A DNA stretch of 64,000 nt from Xiphophorus maculatus (Eukaryota; Chordata; Actinopteri; Cyprinodontiformes; Poeciliidae): positions 1,402,382 to 1,466,381 of the forward strand of contig NC_036454.1 of the NCBI RefSeq assembly GCF_002775205.1, given 5' to 3'. Below, piece by piece: positions 1 through 21,200 of the stretch; the stretch's first letter is position 1, and each line of letters opens with the position of its first letter. The notes under the pieces were generated by a model, which did no database searches, was not told the origin of the DNA, and saw only the letters and a program-made list of their open reading frames with translations. A program made the position numbers and the translations under genes.

Positions 1-869
1 GTCACATGTGCAGCAGAAGGCGGCGTTCTCCTTCCTGTGACCTGGCGCCGACCCAGAGTCCGGTTCATGAGCCACCGACGCCAGAACCAGAACCGACCGC
101 TGAGGCCCGATTCTGGTGGAACTGGTGGTACCGCCTCCCGTCTGATCCTTAAAAAACATTGAGAAGCTCCTCGGGTCGGATCAGAACCTTTAGTCTCCGG
201 GGCAGGGACCGGGCCTCCTGCGGTTCTGGACTCGGACGGAGAGGGTTCAGAGTTCGGACCGGACAGCGGCAAAAACATCATATACTGAGAACTTTAGAAG
301 ACACAAACGGGTCAGCACACGACCGGAAAACCCAAACAGAAGAAAAAAGGAAATGTAGTGTTAGGAATCTGCCTTGTTGGGTTACCGTGGCGACGGCGGC
401 GCCCGGACCCACAGGGTTCTGGTGAGAGGCCCGGCGGAGAACCAACTGGATCTGGTTCTGTTCAGGAGAACCGTGGAGCCCGAGGACCAGAAGGGTTGGA
501 GAGAGATGAGCTTCTCCTGCGGCGCTGCCTGCTGGCCGCGCCCAGAACCGCTGCTGCACCAACAGTCCTTCAGAACCATGGGGTTCTGCTGGCCCGGCCC
601 GCTGCCCAGCCAATCAGATCGCTGCTCTTCTTCCTCTGGTAGCCCCGCCCCCTTCCCATCCATATCTCCCATGATGCTTGACGGATGACTCTGGAATGTG
701 TTCTGAGGTCAGGGGTCACTGCCGGCCACCCTGGAGGAAGAGGAGGAGGAAGATGATGCCCAGGTGTCCTCCACTCTTCGTCCTCCTCTTCCTCGGCCTG
801 TCCGTGTTTCTCCAACGAAAACAGGAACACTAGGAGCTAAAAAACATGTCGGCCTATTTACATACAGTC

Positions 870-907
<38 letters not shown>

Positions 908-940
908 AGCAGTCCTGTCTGTGTGAACTGAACCGTGTTC
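1..940 (-). other. brd3 3' UTR and flank
   Basis: This stretch lies downstream of the brd3 stop codon and shows no convincing protein-coding exon. The short ORFs on both strands overlap each other and resemble no family I recognise. It is probably 3' UTR plus flank. It holds a TG dinucleotide run at about 873-905 and several copies of the AGAACC word common across the window. Confidence 0.5.
873..905. repeat. (TG)n microsatellite
   Basis: Uninterrupted GT dinucleotides, about 16 units, just beyond the brd3 stop codon and probably within its 3' UTR. Confidence 0.9.
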
Positions 941-10684
<9,744 letters not shown>

Positions 10685-10732
10685 GGTGGACGATGCAGCA
10701 ATGCACCTTGGGACAGCAGCGTCTGGCCTGGA

Positions 10733-13430
10733 GGTGAGAAAACGCGGCTCACAGGTGTGTGTGTGTGCGAGGCGCTCAGATGTGTGTTCAGTTGAGGAGC
10801 TTCAGCTCAGAGGACGCCCCAGAGACACTGAGTCCCATCACACGACCTGCAACACACACACACACACACACAGTTAGGCCCGCCTCCTGGTGACATCAGC
10901 AACACCTCCAGATCACAGAAAGTCTCTGTATGGCAAACCATTTCATCATAACATCAGCTTCACAATTGACATTACTTTATGACATGCTGATGACTGAAGA
11001 GTTTCTAGTAAAAATTAGGACATTTCTATCAAGATGTACGGAAGCTTCAGCATGTCTACAATGAACTTCAGATAAATGATTAAATTATGACTAGTCAAAG
11101 TAAAATTAGGACATTTTACTTTCTGTTCTGACTGGTCATAACTGTTCTTATCAGACCAAATTGGTACAAATTAACTTGTAGATATCTTGAAAGTAAATCA
11201 TGACTCAGCAGAAGTTAGATTTCTAAAAGTGTAAGTTTGACTCTGGAATCTTTTTAAGATTTCTGCAAATGAATGACCACATCTGGGATATTTTTAATCT
11301 AGATACTTTTTCCTGCAGGTATCAGTCAGTGACATCACTGATACCTGGAATAATTCATCTGTCAGAACCTCTCAGGGTTACGCAGCAATTTGCAGATGTC
11401 TACAGTAAGTTCTCCCATAATGCAGTGCTCTTCCTACACTCAGGTATCGTCTGAGTATTTAATGCAGGCAGCTGTTTGGGCAGCACCAGGGGCCTTACGC
11501 ACAATTTATCAATTCAGATATCGGAACTGTAGATTTGATCAGTTATTATAATCCGTCTGGATCATCCGGAGCCAGAGAGCGTTTCTGTCAAAGCTCATTT
11601 TTACACAGACAACCTGGTCAGTGAACGCATCACAGAATGAGCAGCAGGCCGGACCGGACCTCAGAACCTGACCAGATCGGACCAAACACACCCACTGCTG
11701 CTGGAATACAGGAATCTGCGAGGACTGGGTCAGAACCAGAACCAGCAGCATTTCTAATTGAGCTGCTCAGGTTGGTTCTGATTGCACCTGCTGAGGTCAG
11801 AACCCGACTCGGTCAGAACCGGGCTTTTACTGTTCTGCTCATTTAAAATAAAGCTTCAGATTCAAACACTGGGTGTTTTCAGAACAGATGTGTTCAGATC
11901 AGAACCGCTTCTGGTTGCCACGGCAACACATAGATATAAAAACATGGGAACCCAGTTCTGATCTGATCGACCCAAATCTGGTACTGAAACCCACAGACAC
12001 CATCCAGAGGTCACAGCTGGCCGGAAAGATCGGCCCGGCCCAACACTGGAGAACCGATGTGCCGTCAGATCGTCACACGCTTAGCATGAACTGACGGCTG
12101 TATCTGTCAGACAATTATACGCCGTCATCACCATACGATCTTATTTCATCAGAAACATAGAATCATGACGTAGATCGTTACACACTTTGCTATTAACAGC
12201 TGTGTGACATCCTGACTTAGTGGTTTAGTAGGTTAATGAGTTTTATACGGACGTGTGTCGTAATTGACTGCAGCTTAAGCTAGTCTCTGCTTTAAATACA
12301 TTTTGAAACCACGACAATGCACCTTGCTCTGGTCCGGCCAATCAGGGGAGACGCCGGGTTCAGCGGCCAATCAGGGGAGACGCCAGGTTCAGCGGCCAAT
12401 CAGGGGAGACGCCGGGTTCAGCGGCCAATCAGGGGAGACTTGTCTCAGGTTTCTCAGAACCTCAGAAGGAGCCAAACACCCACAATCTGCTGCTGGAACT
12501 CTGGGAGCGTCACCATGTTTACTAGAAAGGTGAATAATTCAGGACAACCGGATCCGACCAGACCATCTGCTTATGGGTCAATCTTAAATCCAGATGAACA
12601 GCTCTGTCCATCCACAGGAGGTTCTGGTAGAACCAAACCCTGTTTATGCGTGGCTTGGTTTGACTTAGAAGAGGAACCCCTCTGATGTTCAGAACCAGAA
12701 CCAACGGCCCATTTGTCCCAAAACACTCAATCCTTTCCTCCACTCAGAACCATGGTTCAGGATCATGTTCTAATGTGGAAGTTCTGATCCAAACCCAAAC
12801 CGCTCCACACTCTGTCAGACCTGGAAACTAAAGACGCATCTAGTTTATCAGAACCACTCACTTATCAGAACCATTTATTCTCTCCCACATCTTCCACTTA
12901 CAAACAGAATCATTCAGAACCAGAACCGAGCTCAGCCCAAACTAGAAGCTCAATCAGGACATCTTAATGCAAAAAAAACTGAAACCCGCCTGCCAGGTAC
13001 CGACACAAACCAGTATACCAGATCTCCAGGTACCGACAGAGAGTCCAACTGGACCTTCAGGTACCGGCAGAGAGTCCAACTGTATCTCCAGGTACCGATC
13101 CAAACCAGCATACCAGACCTCCAGTACCGACCCAGGCTGTTCCCGGGAGTCCAGCTGCCTGCACGCTTCTGCCGTTATCCCGCTAATGGTAGCTAACAGC
13201 TAGCGCCCTCTACACCGCAGACATCCAAGCAAACAGCGGCTCCACCCGCTCCTCTTCCCTCAGCCGTGCAGGTGTTCTGCTAACTGCAGCCCATGATGTT
13301 GCAATGGGTGTCGCAGGGTCTCGGTTCTGCTCGTTCTTTGGACCGAAACATCCTCCTACCGAGCCAGAAAAGATGGCGGGCAAGCCTCAGCTAATGGCTT
13401 GCTGCTAGCAGACCGAGCGCTGCTCCTTAC
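10733..13430 (-). other. brd3 5' intron, repeat-bearing
   Basis: Sequence between the exon with the brd3 start codon and the candidate first exon. It holds CA/TG runs near 10755 and 10853, an X-box-like GTTGCCACGGCAAC at 11914-11927, a CCAAT-containing minisatellite (12336-12448), and at about 12990-13135 a degenerate repeat built on CAGGTACCGACA and GAGAGTCCAACTG. No coding exon was recognised. Confidence 0.55.
12336..12448. repeat. 29-bp minisatellite containing CCAATCAG
   Basis: About four copies of a 29-bp unit built from GGCCAATCAGGGGAGACGCC plus GGGTTCAGC. Each unit carries a full CCAAT-box core (GGCCAATCAGG), the pattern bound by NF-Y. Confidence 0.9.
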
Positions 13431-13900
13431 CGGAGAGCTGTAGGCAGACCCATGGGGCGGTGGACGGATTAGGACTGTGTATGTTAACAACCACGTGGAC
13501 TTTTTATGGGTTAAGAGAGTCTTTGTCACCGGGCCTTTTGGGTCAGAACTCGAATCTTTGCGGATGTTCCCGCTCCGTGCCGCTAGTCTCTTAGCATGCT
13601 AGCTTATTAGCCGTTAGCTGAGCTTTGTCTGAAGGCGCCGAGCGGCCAGCAGCCTTCGACACCACGGCCCGTACCATCCGCACCTTCCGCCCTTTAACCC
13701 CGGCACCAGAACCCTCACAGCCGTGTTTACTTTGTATTTTCGGCGCTCCGGTGGTCCAGCGGCGGATCCAGAAGCTCCTCTGCTGGATTTTTATTTAACA
13801 GCCAAGTAGCATAATAGATGAGTTATCAGCTGTCCACACTGTGCGCATGCGCTGTGCAAAACTGCATCATGCGTGTTGTTGTGAATTAATTGGCCAGGGG
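13431..13900 (-). promoter_or_regulatory. Candidate brd3 promoter and noncoding first exon
   Basis: CpG-rich sequence with a good minus-strand splice donor (CTCTCCG|GTAAGG, last exon base 13431) followed upstream by a GC-rich segment without a coding frame. This fits a noncoding first exon spliced to the ATG exon at 10684, which has an acceptor-like CTCCAG about 50 bp before the ATG. The transcription start cannot be fixed from sequence alone. Confidence 0.5.
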
Positions 13901-13914
13901 CATGGAGGAGACAC

Positions 13915-14035
13915 TGTGATTGGCTGTGAAGTTTTAATTACGTATGATTTGTTGCTATGCTTTTGATTGGTCAGTAATTTGCCTGAAGTGCTGTGGTTAG
14001 CTACTAGTATAGCTGGGCTGCCGTGATTGGCTGGC
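13915..14035 (-). promoter_or_regulatory. Cluster of CCAAT boxes upstream of brd3
   Basis: ATTGGC/ATTGGT occurs three times on the plus strand (GTGATTGGCTG, TTGATTGGTCAG, GTGATTGGCTGG), reading as CCAAT toward brd3 on the minus strand, within a few hundred bp of the candidate first exon. NF-Y binding is an inference from the motif. Confidence 0.4.
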
Positions 14036-14071
14036 TAATGTTTCTGGCTTTAGAGAGGCGCTGTGAACCAA

Positions 14072-14090
14072 ACTACATTTCCCAGCATGC
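14072..14090 (+). promoter_or_regulatory. ZNF143/STAF-type site
   Basis: ACTACATTTCCCAGCATGC closely fits the published ZNF143 consensus (ACTACAnnTCCCAGnATGC). It lies a few hundred bp upstream of the candidate brd3 first exon, a usual distance for this promoter-bound factor. Confidence 0.55.
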
Positions 14091-15246
14091 AGCATCGGAT
14101 AGCCTGGGATTCTCCACTGCAGAGATCAGATTCATTTAATCGATCCTAGTTTGTTTTGAACACATCAAATAAAATAATAGCTCTTTAATGAATACACTAG
14201 AATTCATAAGAAGAAATAGATGCATTTCCTAAATAAAACAGTTATTATTCACATATTTTCTCTAATTATTACAACTCAAACAGTTGTAGTAATAAACTGT
14301 TAATATTATTTATTATTATATATTTAGGTTTCATTTAATAATTATGTTTAGTGCTTTTCACTTATTTACTGTCAATTATGATGTACAACCATGACAATCT
14401 CAAAGCTCAAATAATACCTGAACTTTGACCCCAAATCTCATAGGAGCTGAAGAGAATTTAAAGAGGAGCAGCAAAACCCAAGGAGGTGAATTAGCAGAGC
14501 TAGCTAACAGCTGATGGTTTCATCCCGGACATGTTGCCGTGGAAAATCATTTCAGCTGCTTGGAAGTTGAGCTGTTAGCATGACGGATACGAACAGTCTA
14601 CAGTCAGAAGCTTCTTCAGGTTTGTTGCAACGCTGACTGTTGCTGAAGATCCTTCCTGTCCACAGCATCACCATCCACACCGACTCTTTGAAGGTTCCTG
14701 GTGGATGAAGGTTCTGACCGGGTTCTGATGAAGAGGTTTCCCGCTCTCCACCAACCATCGTTACTCCAGAACCCAGAGGGACACGGCTGAATAACGAGTC
14801 ACACACGAGATTCTCAGGTCGACTCAAAGAAACCTGAGCATCAACAAGCTTTATTATCATCATCAGAGAGTATAGTCATCATCATCTTCATCAGTCCTGT
14901 TGCTATGGGCCTGTGTGCTGGACTGCAGAAGGCTGTCGACATGCAGCAGAGCCAAGCAGACGGACAGGTGGACAGACAGGAGCAGAGGTAGGCAGGTGGG
15001 CAGGAAGTGAGGTAGAGGGAGATGGTTTGAAGGACAAATAAAAGATCAGAGGTAGACAGACAGAGTCAAGGTTGAAAAGTGGAACAAGTGAATAAATATG
15101 TGACCAAACAGGAAGAACCCAGGTGGAGACAGACGGGTGGAGACAGACGGGTGGAGACAGACAGGTGAACAGGGAGGTAGACGGAGAGGTGGAGCCAGGT
15201 AGCTATTGTTTTATTTACAGACAGGTAGGCAGATGCATTAGGATGC
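14091..15246. other. Intergenic, brd3 upstream to nacc2 3' end
   Basis: AT-rich sequence to about 14400, then sequence that is probably nacc2 3' UTR and flank. It includes short GACAGACGGGTGGA repeats near 15120-15170. No gene was recognised. Confidence 0.5.
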
Positions 15247-18200
15247 TTATTGGCTGTCTTCCGTAGGCTCCTCCCCCCTCATATCTGTGTCAGCCAATCC
15301 CCTGTGAGGGGGGGCGGGCTCTGCAGGCTGAGGGGAGGGGTGTGAGGAGGAGGAAGAGGAGGACAGGGAGGAGGACAGGGAGAGGGGCAGGTTTGGGGGC
15401 TGTTCAGTCTGTTGCCTTTCCTCCCTATCTGCCTCCCCCCCCATCAGCCCCTCCTCCTCCGGCCCCCCCTCTCCTCCCCGGGAGCCGGCGAACTGCAGGT
15501 GAGGAAGGTGGGCCTCCTTCTCCTTCTCCCCTGCCGCCTCCCTCTCACGGCGCTCCGTGTAGACCGGCGCCTCCAGGCTGAGGTAGGAGGCGCTGAGCTG
15601 CCGCAAGTCCAGCTCGAAGGGGCTGCCACCGGGCCGCTCTCCTCCTGCTCCTCCTGCTCCTCCTGCTCCTCCTGCTCCTCCTCTCTTCCCCTTACGGGGA
15701 TGGGATGATGCAGAGGAGGGCAAGCCATCAGGGAGGAGCGACTGGATCTTTGGGAGCCAGCGCTTACGAACTCTGCGGGCGTTTGTGCACATGTCAGCGG
15801 CAATGACGTTCATCTCACTTTCCTTGAAGTTGGGAGCAAAGTTCTGACAGTACACTGAGGAAGAGGAGGAGGGAGAGGATGAAGAGGAGGGAGAGGAGCT
15901 TCAGTGTGTGATGAAGGCAAATCATCAGTTTGTTGCCGACATTCTTACGTTTGACCGTGTTCAACACTCGGTTGTCCAGAGGTTTCCGACTCGGATCGTT
16001 GGTGGACGAGCGAATCCCTGTTCCGCAGCTATTGGCCAGGGTGTTTCTATGGAGACCAAAATAAGCCAATCAGAGGGAGTTTATGTGAGAATAAGATGGC
16101 GTCTAATGGATCTGCAGGAATATTAAAACACAAAGACAAAATTTCTCTGAGAAACAGAAACAACAAAGATGAGACAAAACCCTCATGAACTGGTCCTGGT
16201 CCCGGTTCTAGGTCTGGGTCTGGTTCTGGTCCTGGTCCTGGTTCTAGGTCTGGTCCTGGTTCTGGTCCCGGTTCTGGTTCGGGTCCTGGTCCTTTTTCTG
16301 GTCCTGGTCCTGGTCCTGGTTCTGGTCCTGGTCCTTTTTCTGGTCCTGGTTCTGGTCCCGGTTCTGGTTCTGGTCCTGGTTCTAGGTCTGGTCCTGGTCC
16401 TGGTCCTTTTTCTGGTCCTGGTCCTGGTCCTGGTCCTGGTCCTGGTTCTGGTCCTGGTCCTGGTCCTGGTCCTGGTTCTGGTCCTGGTCCTGGTCCTGGT
16501 CCTGGTCCTTTTTCTGGTCCTGGTCCTGGTTCTGGTCCTGGTCCTTTTCTGGTCCTGGTCCTGGTCCTGGTCCTTTTTCTGGTCCTGGTTCTGGTCCTGG
16601 TCCTTTTTCTGGTCCTGGTTCTAGGTCTGGTCCTGGTCCTGGTCCTTTTTCTGGTCCTGGTCCTGGTCCTGGTTCTGGTTCTGGTCCTGGTCCTGGTCCT
16701 TTTTCTGGTCCTGGTCCTGGTCCTGGTCCTGGTCCTTTTTCTGGTCCTGGTCCTGGTCCTGGTCCTGGTCCTGGTTCTGGTTCTGGTCCTGGTCCTGGTC
16801 CTGGTCCTGGTTCTGGTCCTGGTCCTGGTCCTGGTTCTGGTCCTGGTTCTTACCTGTCGAAGAAAGTGGCCAACAGCCTCCGTAGCAGCACCTTGTGTTT
16901 GACTCCGGCACAAAGGTGGCAGTTCATCAGCTGACCTCTGGTCATGAACACACCTGAACCTGAAGGTACCAGAAGATGTCGACGAGTCACATGACGCGCT
17001 GACTTCCTTATGATGCTGTTACCATGACAACGCACCTGCCACCAGCTCCACCTTCTCTCCAGGATCTCCCTCGGCGTAGAGCGACGGATGGCACCGGTAG
17101 CCGATTTGGCTGATCAGGCTGGCGGGCAGCGCCATGTTGTCCCGGCCAACCAGAACGCAGGGCCGGCGCTCGTTAGCCAATGGGAGGGGCAGCAGCTCCA
17201 GCTTTTCTTGAACTAGACCGTTAAAGTCAGGAGGGGAGAGGAAACACAAGACACCTAAATATTTACCAAGAACCCTAAAGGTCCGGGGCCCCGAGTCTAC
17301 GAGTCTACGGCTCTAAAGGTCCGGGGCCCCGAGTCTACGGCTCTAAAGGTCCGGGGCCCCGAGTCTACGAGTCTACGGCTCTAAAGGTCCGGGGCCCCGA
17401 GTCTACGGCTCTAAAGGTCCGGGGCCCCGAGTCTACGGCTCTAAAGGTCCGGGGCCCCGAGTCTACGGCTCTAAAGGTCCGGGGCCCCGAGTCTACGACT
17501 CTAAAGGTCCGGGGCCCCTGGAGTCTCTTCTAGATGGCCCCGTCACCTGATCAGCTGGTCTTGAAAGACAGCAGAGACACAAAATATCCAAATGTGACCA
17601 GAGAACCAGATGACCCAGCTGGTTCCGGACCCGGTGGCGCCATCTGGTTCCGGACCCAGTGGTGCCAGCTGGTTCCGGACCGGGCCCATGAACTCACTGT
17701 AGGGGTTTCCAGTGTGACCATAGATGTGCTGGTACAGCCCCGGATGAACTGCGTTGCCATAGTAATCCTCCTCCAGCTCCTCCTCGGTCGGCGGTTGGGA
17801 GGGAGGCGAGTCCGCGGGGACGCTGGACCCTCCTGGACTGGAGCGCCCGGCGCCGGCCAGCAGGTAGGACTGCAGCCCCGGAACCAGACCGCCTCCTGCG
17901 CTCAGGTAGCACAGAGCGCCGCTCCTGGAGGACTGCAGCTCCACGTCCGCTCTGACGGAGACACAGCGACATGGTGAGTACTGATGCTAAAGAGCTAACT
18001 GCACTAAAACACCAATCATAAAATGTAGCTCTGCTGGTGCTCAGCATTAAGTGGACGCTAACGCTAGAGAAGCGCACCAACGCTAACGCTAGAGAAGCGC
18101 ACCAACCTAGCATTTAGTGGACGCTAACGCTAAAATGCGCCATCTTCAACCAGGAGTCATTAGCACAGCACGTCAGAACATGGAATCTGGTTTTGATAGG

Positions 18201-21200
18201 GTCAGATTTGTTCTTACTGGAAGAATATGATGAGCTCTTTTCATTAGAAATATTGAAAATTACTTCAAAGTGCAGTTTAAATAGAATGGAAAAATTAGTG
18301 ACAGAATTTAAACCAAGTTTGAAAGCTAAAGCCAATCAGATCAACTGAAATGTTGGATTCACTTCTTTGTCCTTCAAACCGAAAAATAAACTATTTTGTT
18401 CTTGGTTATGTTTGCACATATTCTCCTGTCCTACTGATTGATTGTTTTCTTGAAATAAATCAAATTAATTATTTCTGCCCTGAGACACAAAATTAATTTT
18501 GACATTTTGATGTTCTGTAATGACGTTAGATATTCTACTTATTATTGGTATGTATTTATATCAGCATCCGGCTGATTCTTCATATCTCTTTAATCACCAG
18601 GTGGAAATTAGCACCAGAGCTACCGGACCGGTAGAACGATGCATCTTTCCTTTCAGCTTCATGTATTTTGTACTTTGTCCCCATTTTAAAGAAATAAATC
18701 GTAAATATTTATGGTTACTTCTTCTTCTCTACTGTCATTTTTATTTTTTTACAGTATGTTTCTTGTTTTAAATAAAGTTATTGGAAAACAAGAGATAATG
18801 AGATGAGAAAATAAAACTGCTGAGTAAACAAAACTTCAAAATAAAAGCATGAATGTAAACGTCTCACTACAGTGTCAATAAGCAAAACTTCAGCACAGAT
18901 ATTGAACTTCATTACAAAGTTTACAAAACAAGTAAATTAACCCTCTATGGCATGGCGTTGCCCTCAGGCAACAAACCACATAGCTGTACCTCACATTGCT
19001 CCTTTATTTTATTTTTTGGGGGGCATGATTTTTGACATATTTTTGTCCAAAAAAAAGTTTTTTTATGAATATAGTTTTTGTTTGATTTGTATTTCATTTC
19101 TCATAATCAGTGTAGACAATCTTGGTGTTCTAGACCAATGTTACCCTGAGGCAACAAACCCAAATCTGGGTCCAGGAGGTGTCAGAGTCCGATTTTATGA
19201 TTGACATGTAATTAGGGACCACCAAGCTCCCAAAGAATGCAGGAAAATATTTCTTCCCCACAAAAATAAAAAGTCATGCCATAGAGGGTTAGTTATTTGA
19301 AATGTATCTGGACAAATTCATTGTCATTCATTTTTGTTACTATATTTTGTCTTCCTGCTTCAGTCTTTGGGTTTTTATCTTTCTTGTCAGGCAGTGGTGG
19401 GCACACCTGCATTAATGCGCTAATAGCAAAGCTAACTTTTTGTTTAGTCCTTTTTGCTAACTTTGAAAACATTTATTGCACTATCTTTAGCAAAAAGGGC
19501 TAAACAAAAAGTTAGTTTTGCTATTAGCGCGTTAATGCAGGTGTGCCCACCACTGCCTGACAAGAAAGATAAAAACCCAAAGACTGAAGCAGGAAGACAA
19601 AATATAGCAACAAAAATGAGCTCAGAAATCTTCAACTAATGATCAAGTCGATCCGGTTCGGGCCGGTCCGGTTCGGTACTGCATCTGTGTCCATTAAAAA
19701 GCAGCCCATAAACCGTACAGCACTATTCCTGGGCCCACTTCGTTAGGTCCATATGGGACAAAGGTCTGCTGGCGTCACGGCGCAGTCCAATGATTGGAGG
19801 ACAGAAAGCGAGGCGTACGCGTCCGACGCCATGTTGGCGGTCTGAGATTAACTGAGAAGAACCTCGCTGCAGCAAACAGGAAGGGGCGGGACGGATCTCT
19901 GTCAGTCTCAGACCTTATTTGGAAATGGGACCATTGCACTCCAGAAGTGAAGGGGGCGCTATTTCCTATATTATTTTTAATATAGGAAATATTTTCTTTT
20001 TATTTTCTTTTGAAATCTGTGATATATCTTCTCTCAGCATGTTTTTGAACTTCTCTCTTTTATTTACTTCAGTTCAGCTCACAGTTTTTAACAAATTCTG
20101 TAGCTTTCTGTGAACTTCTAAATCTGCTCCTTAGTCACATCTTTTCAATCCTGATACTGCCTCTAGTGGCGTGGGGTGGTAACACAACTAATATAATTAC
20201 ATTACTAAATCAGAATACCACAACATCTTTATTATTTATTAATTTTTCATTTCCTTTAGGAAGTAGAGCTAATTAAATGACATAAACAAAATCTGAAAGT
20301 GATTCCAGTTTCACTTGATGACCAACCTGTTGAAACTGTGGTAAATATTAAATTCCTCGGGTCGTTCCTGGACAGTCAGCTCAACCTTGCTGAAAACTCT
20401 GGCTATATTTTTAAGAACTATTCTGAGAGACTCTGTCTTTTAAAGAGACCCAGTGATCTTTGGGTTACCCGACTAGAGGTTGTGTAGAAGACAATGTTGA
20501 GAGTTTTAACTTTTCATCTCATTGGCTGGTTTGGTCACATGAGCTGCATAATAACAAAGTTTTTAAAATACTTTCAATGGCAGGTAAAACGACTTTGTCT
20601 CAATTGTTTTGCTGAAAGAACATGAAAAATGGCTGGAATATTTTAGTAGATAGTATCCACCTTCCTTTTTCATCAGATTGAACCTCTGAGCTCATGAAGG
20701 CGTTACTGTTTCCCTCTGGTAAATATATAGAACATCTATTAGAAGTAATTTATTAAAAGTGCAATAATTATTCTTAACCAAATAAATGATAACATTTACC
20801 TGTAGCATGCTAAGTGTTTTACTCTATAAAAAGTAAAGAATGTTGATATTGTGATTCTATGAATGGTTTTTAATGTTTTAGAGTTGAAGGAAAATGTCCA
20901 CCTTGATAGATTAAATAGTTTCATCTTATTTTTTCCTATACATAAGACTCTACCAACAAAAAATGTCTTACAATAACATATATGGCACCACATAAGCAAA
21001 AATGGAAATTTTTGTTTGTATCTGTTTTACAACCCTGGTTGTAACAACCTGATTTGTTATTCTTCTGTGTATCTAATTAATTTGTTCGTTATTGCAAATA
21101 GTATTTTTTTCATAGTTGGTCATGTTGTTTTTCATGTCTCCTTATTTAATGTGTTCCTCCTATAATTGATGGAGATATATAGATATTATTTATAATATAT

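Noticed and set aside
12303-12685. Plus-strand ORFs with GDAGFSGQSGE repeats
   Set aside because: Driven by the 29-bp minisatellite.
16047-16913. ORFs encoding RT, LV and DQ repeats
   Set aside because: Produced by the hexanucleotide array; only the ends overlap genuine nacc2 exons, in other frames.
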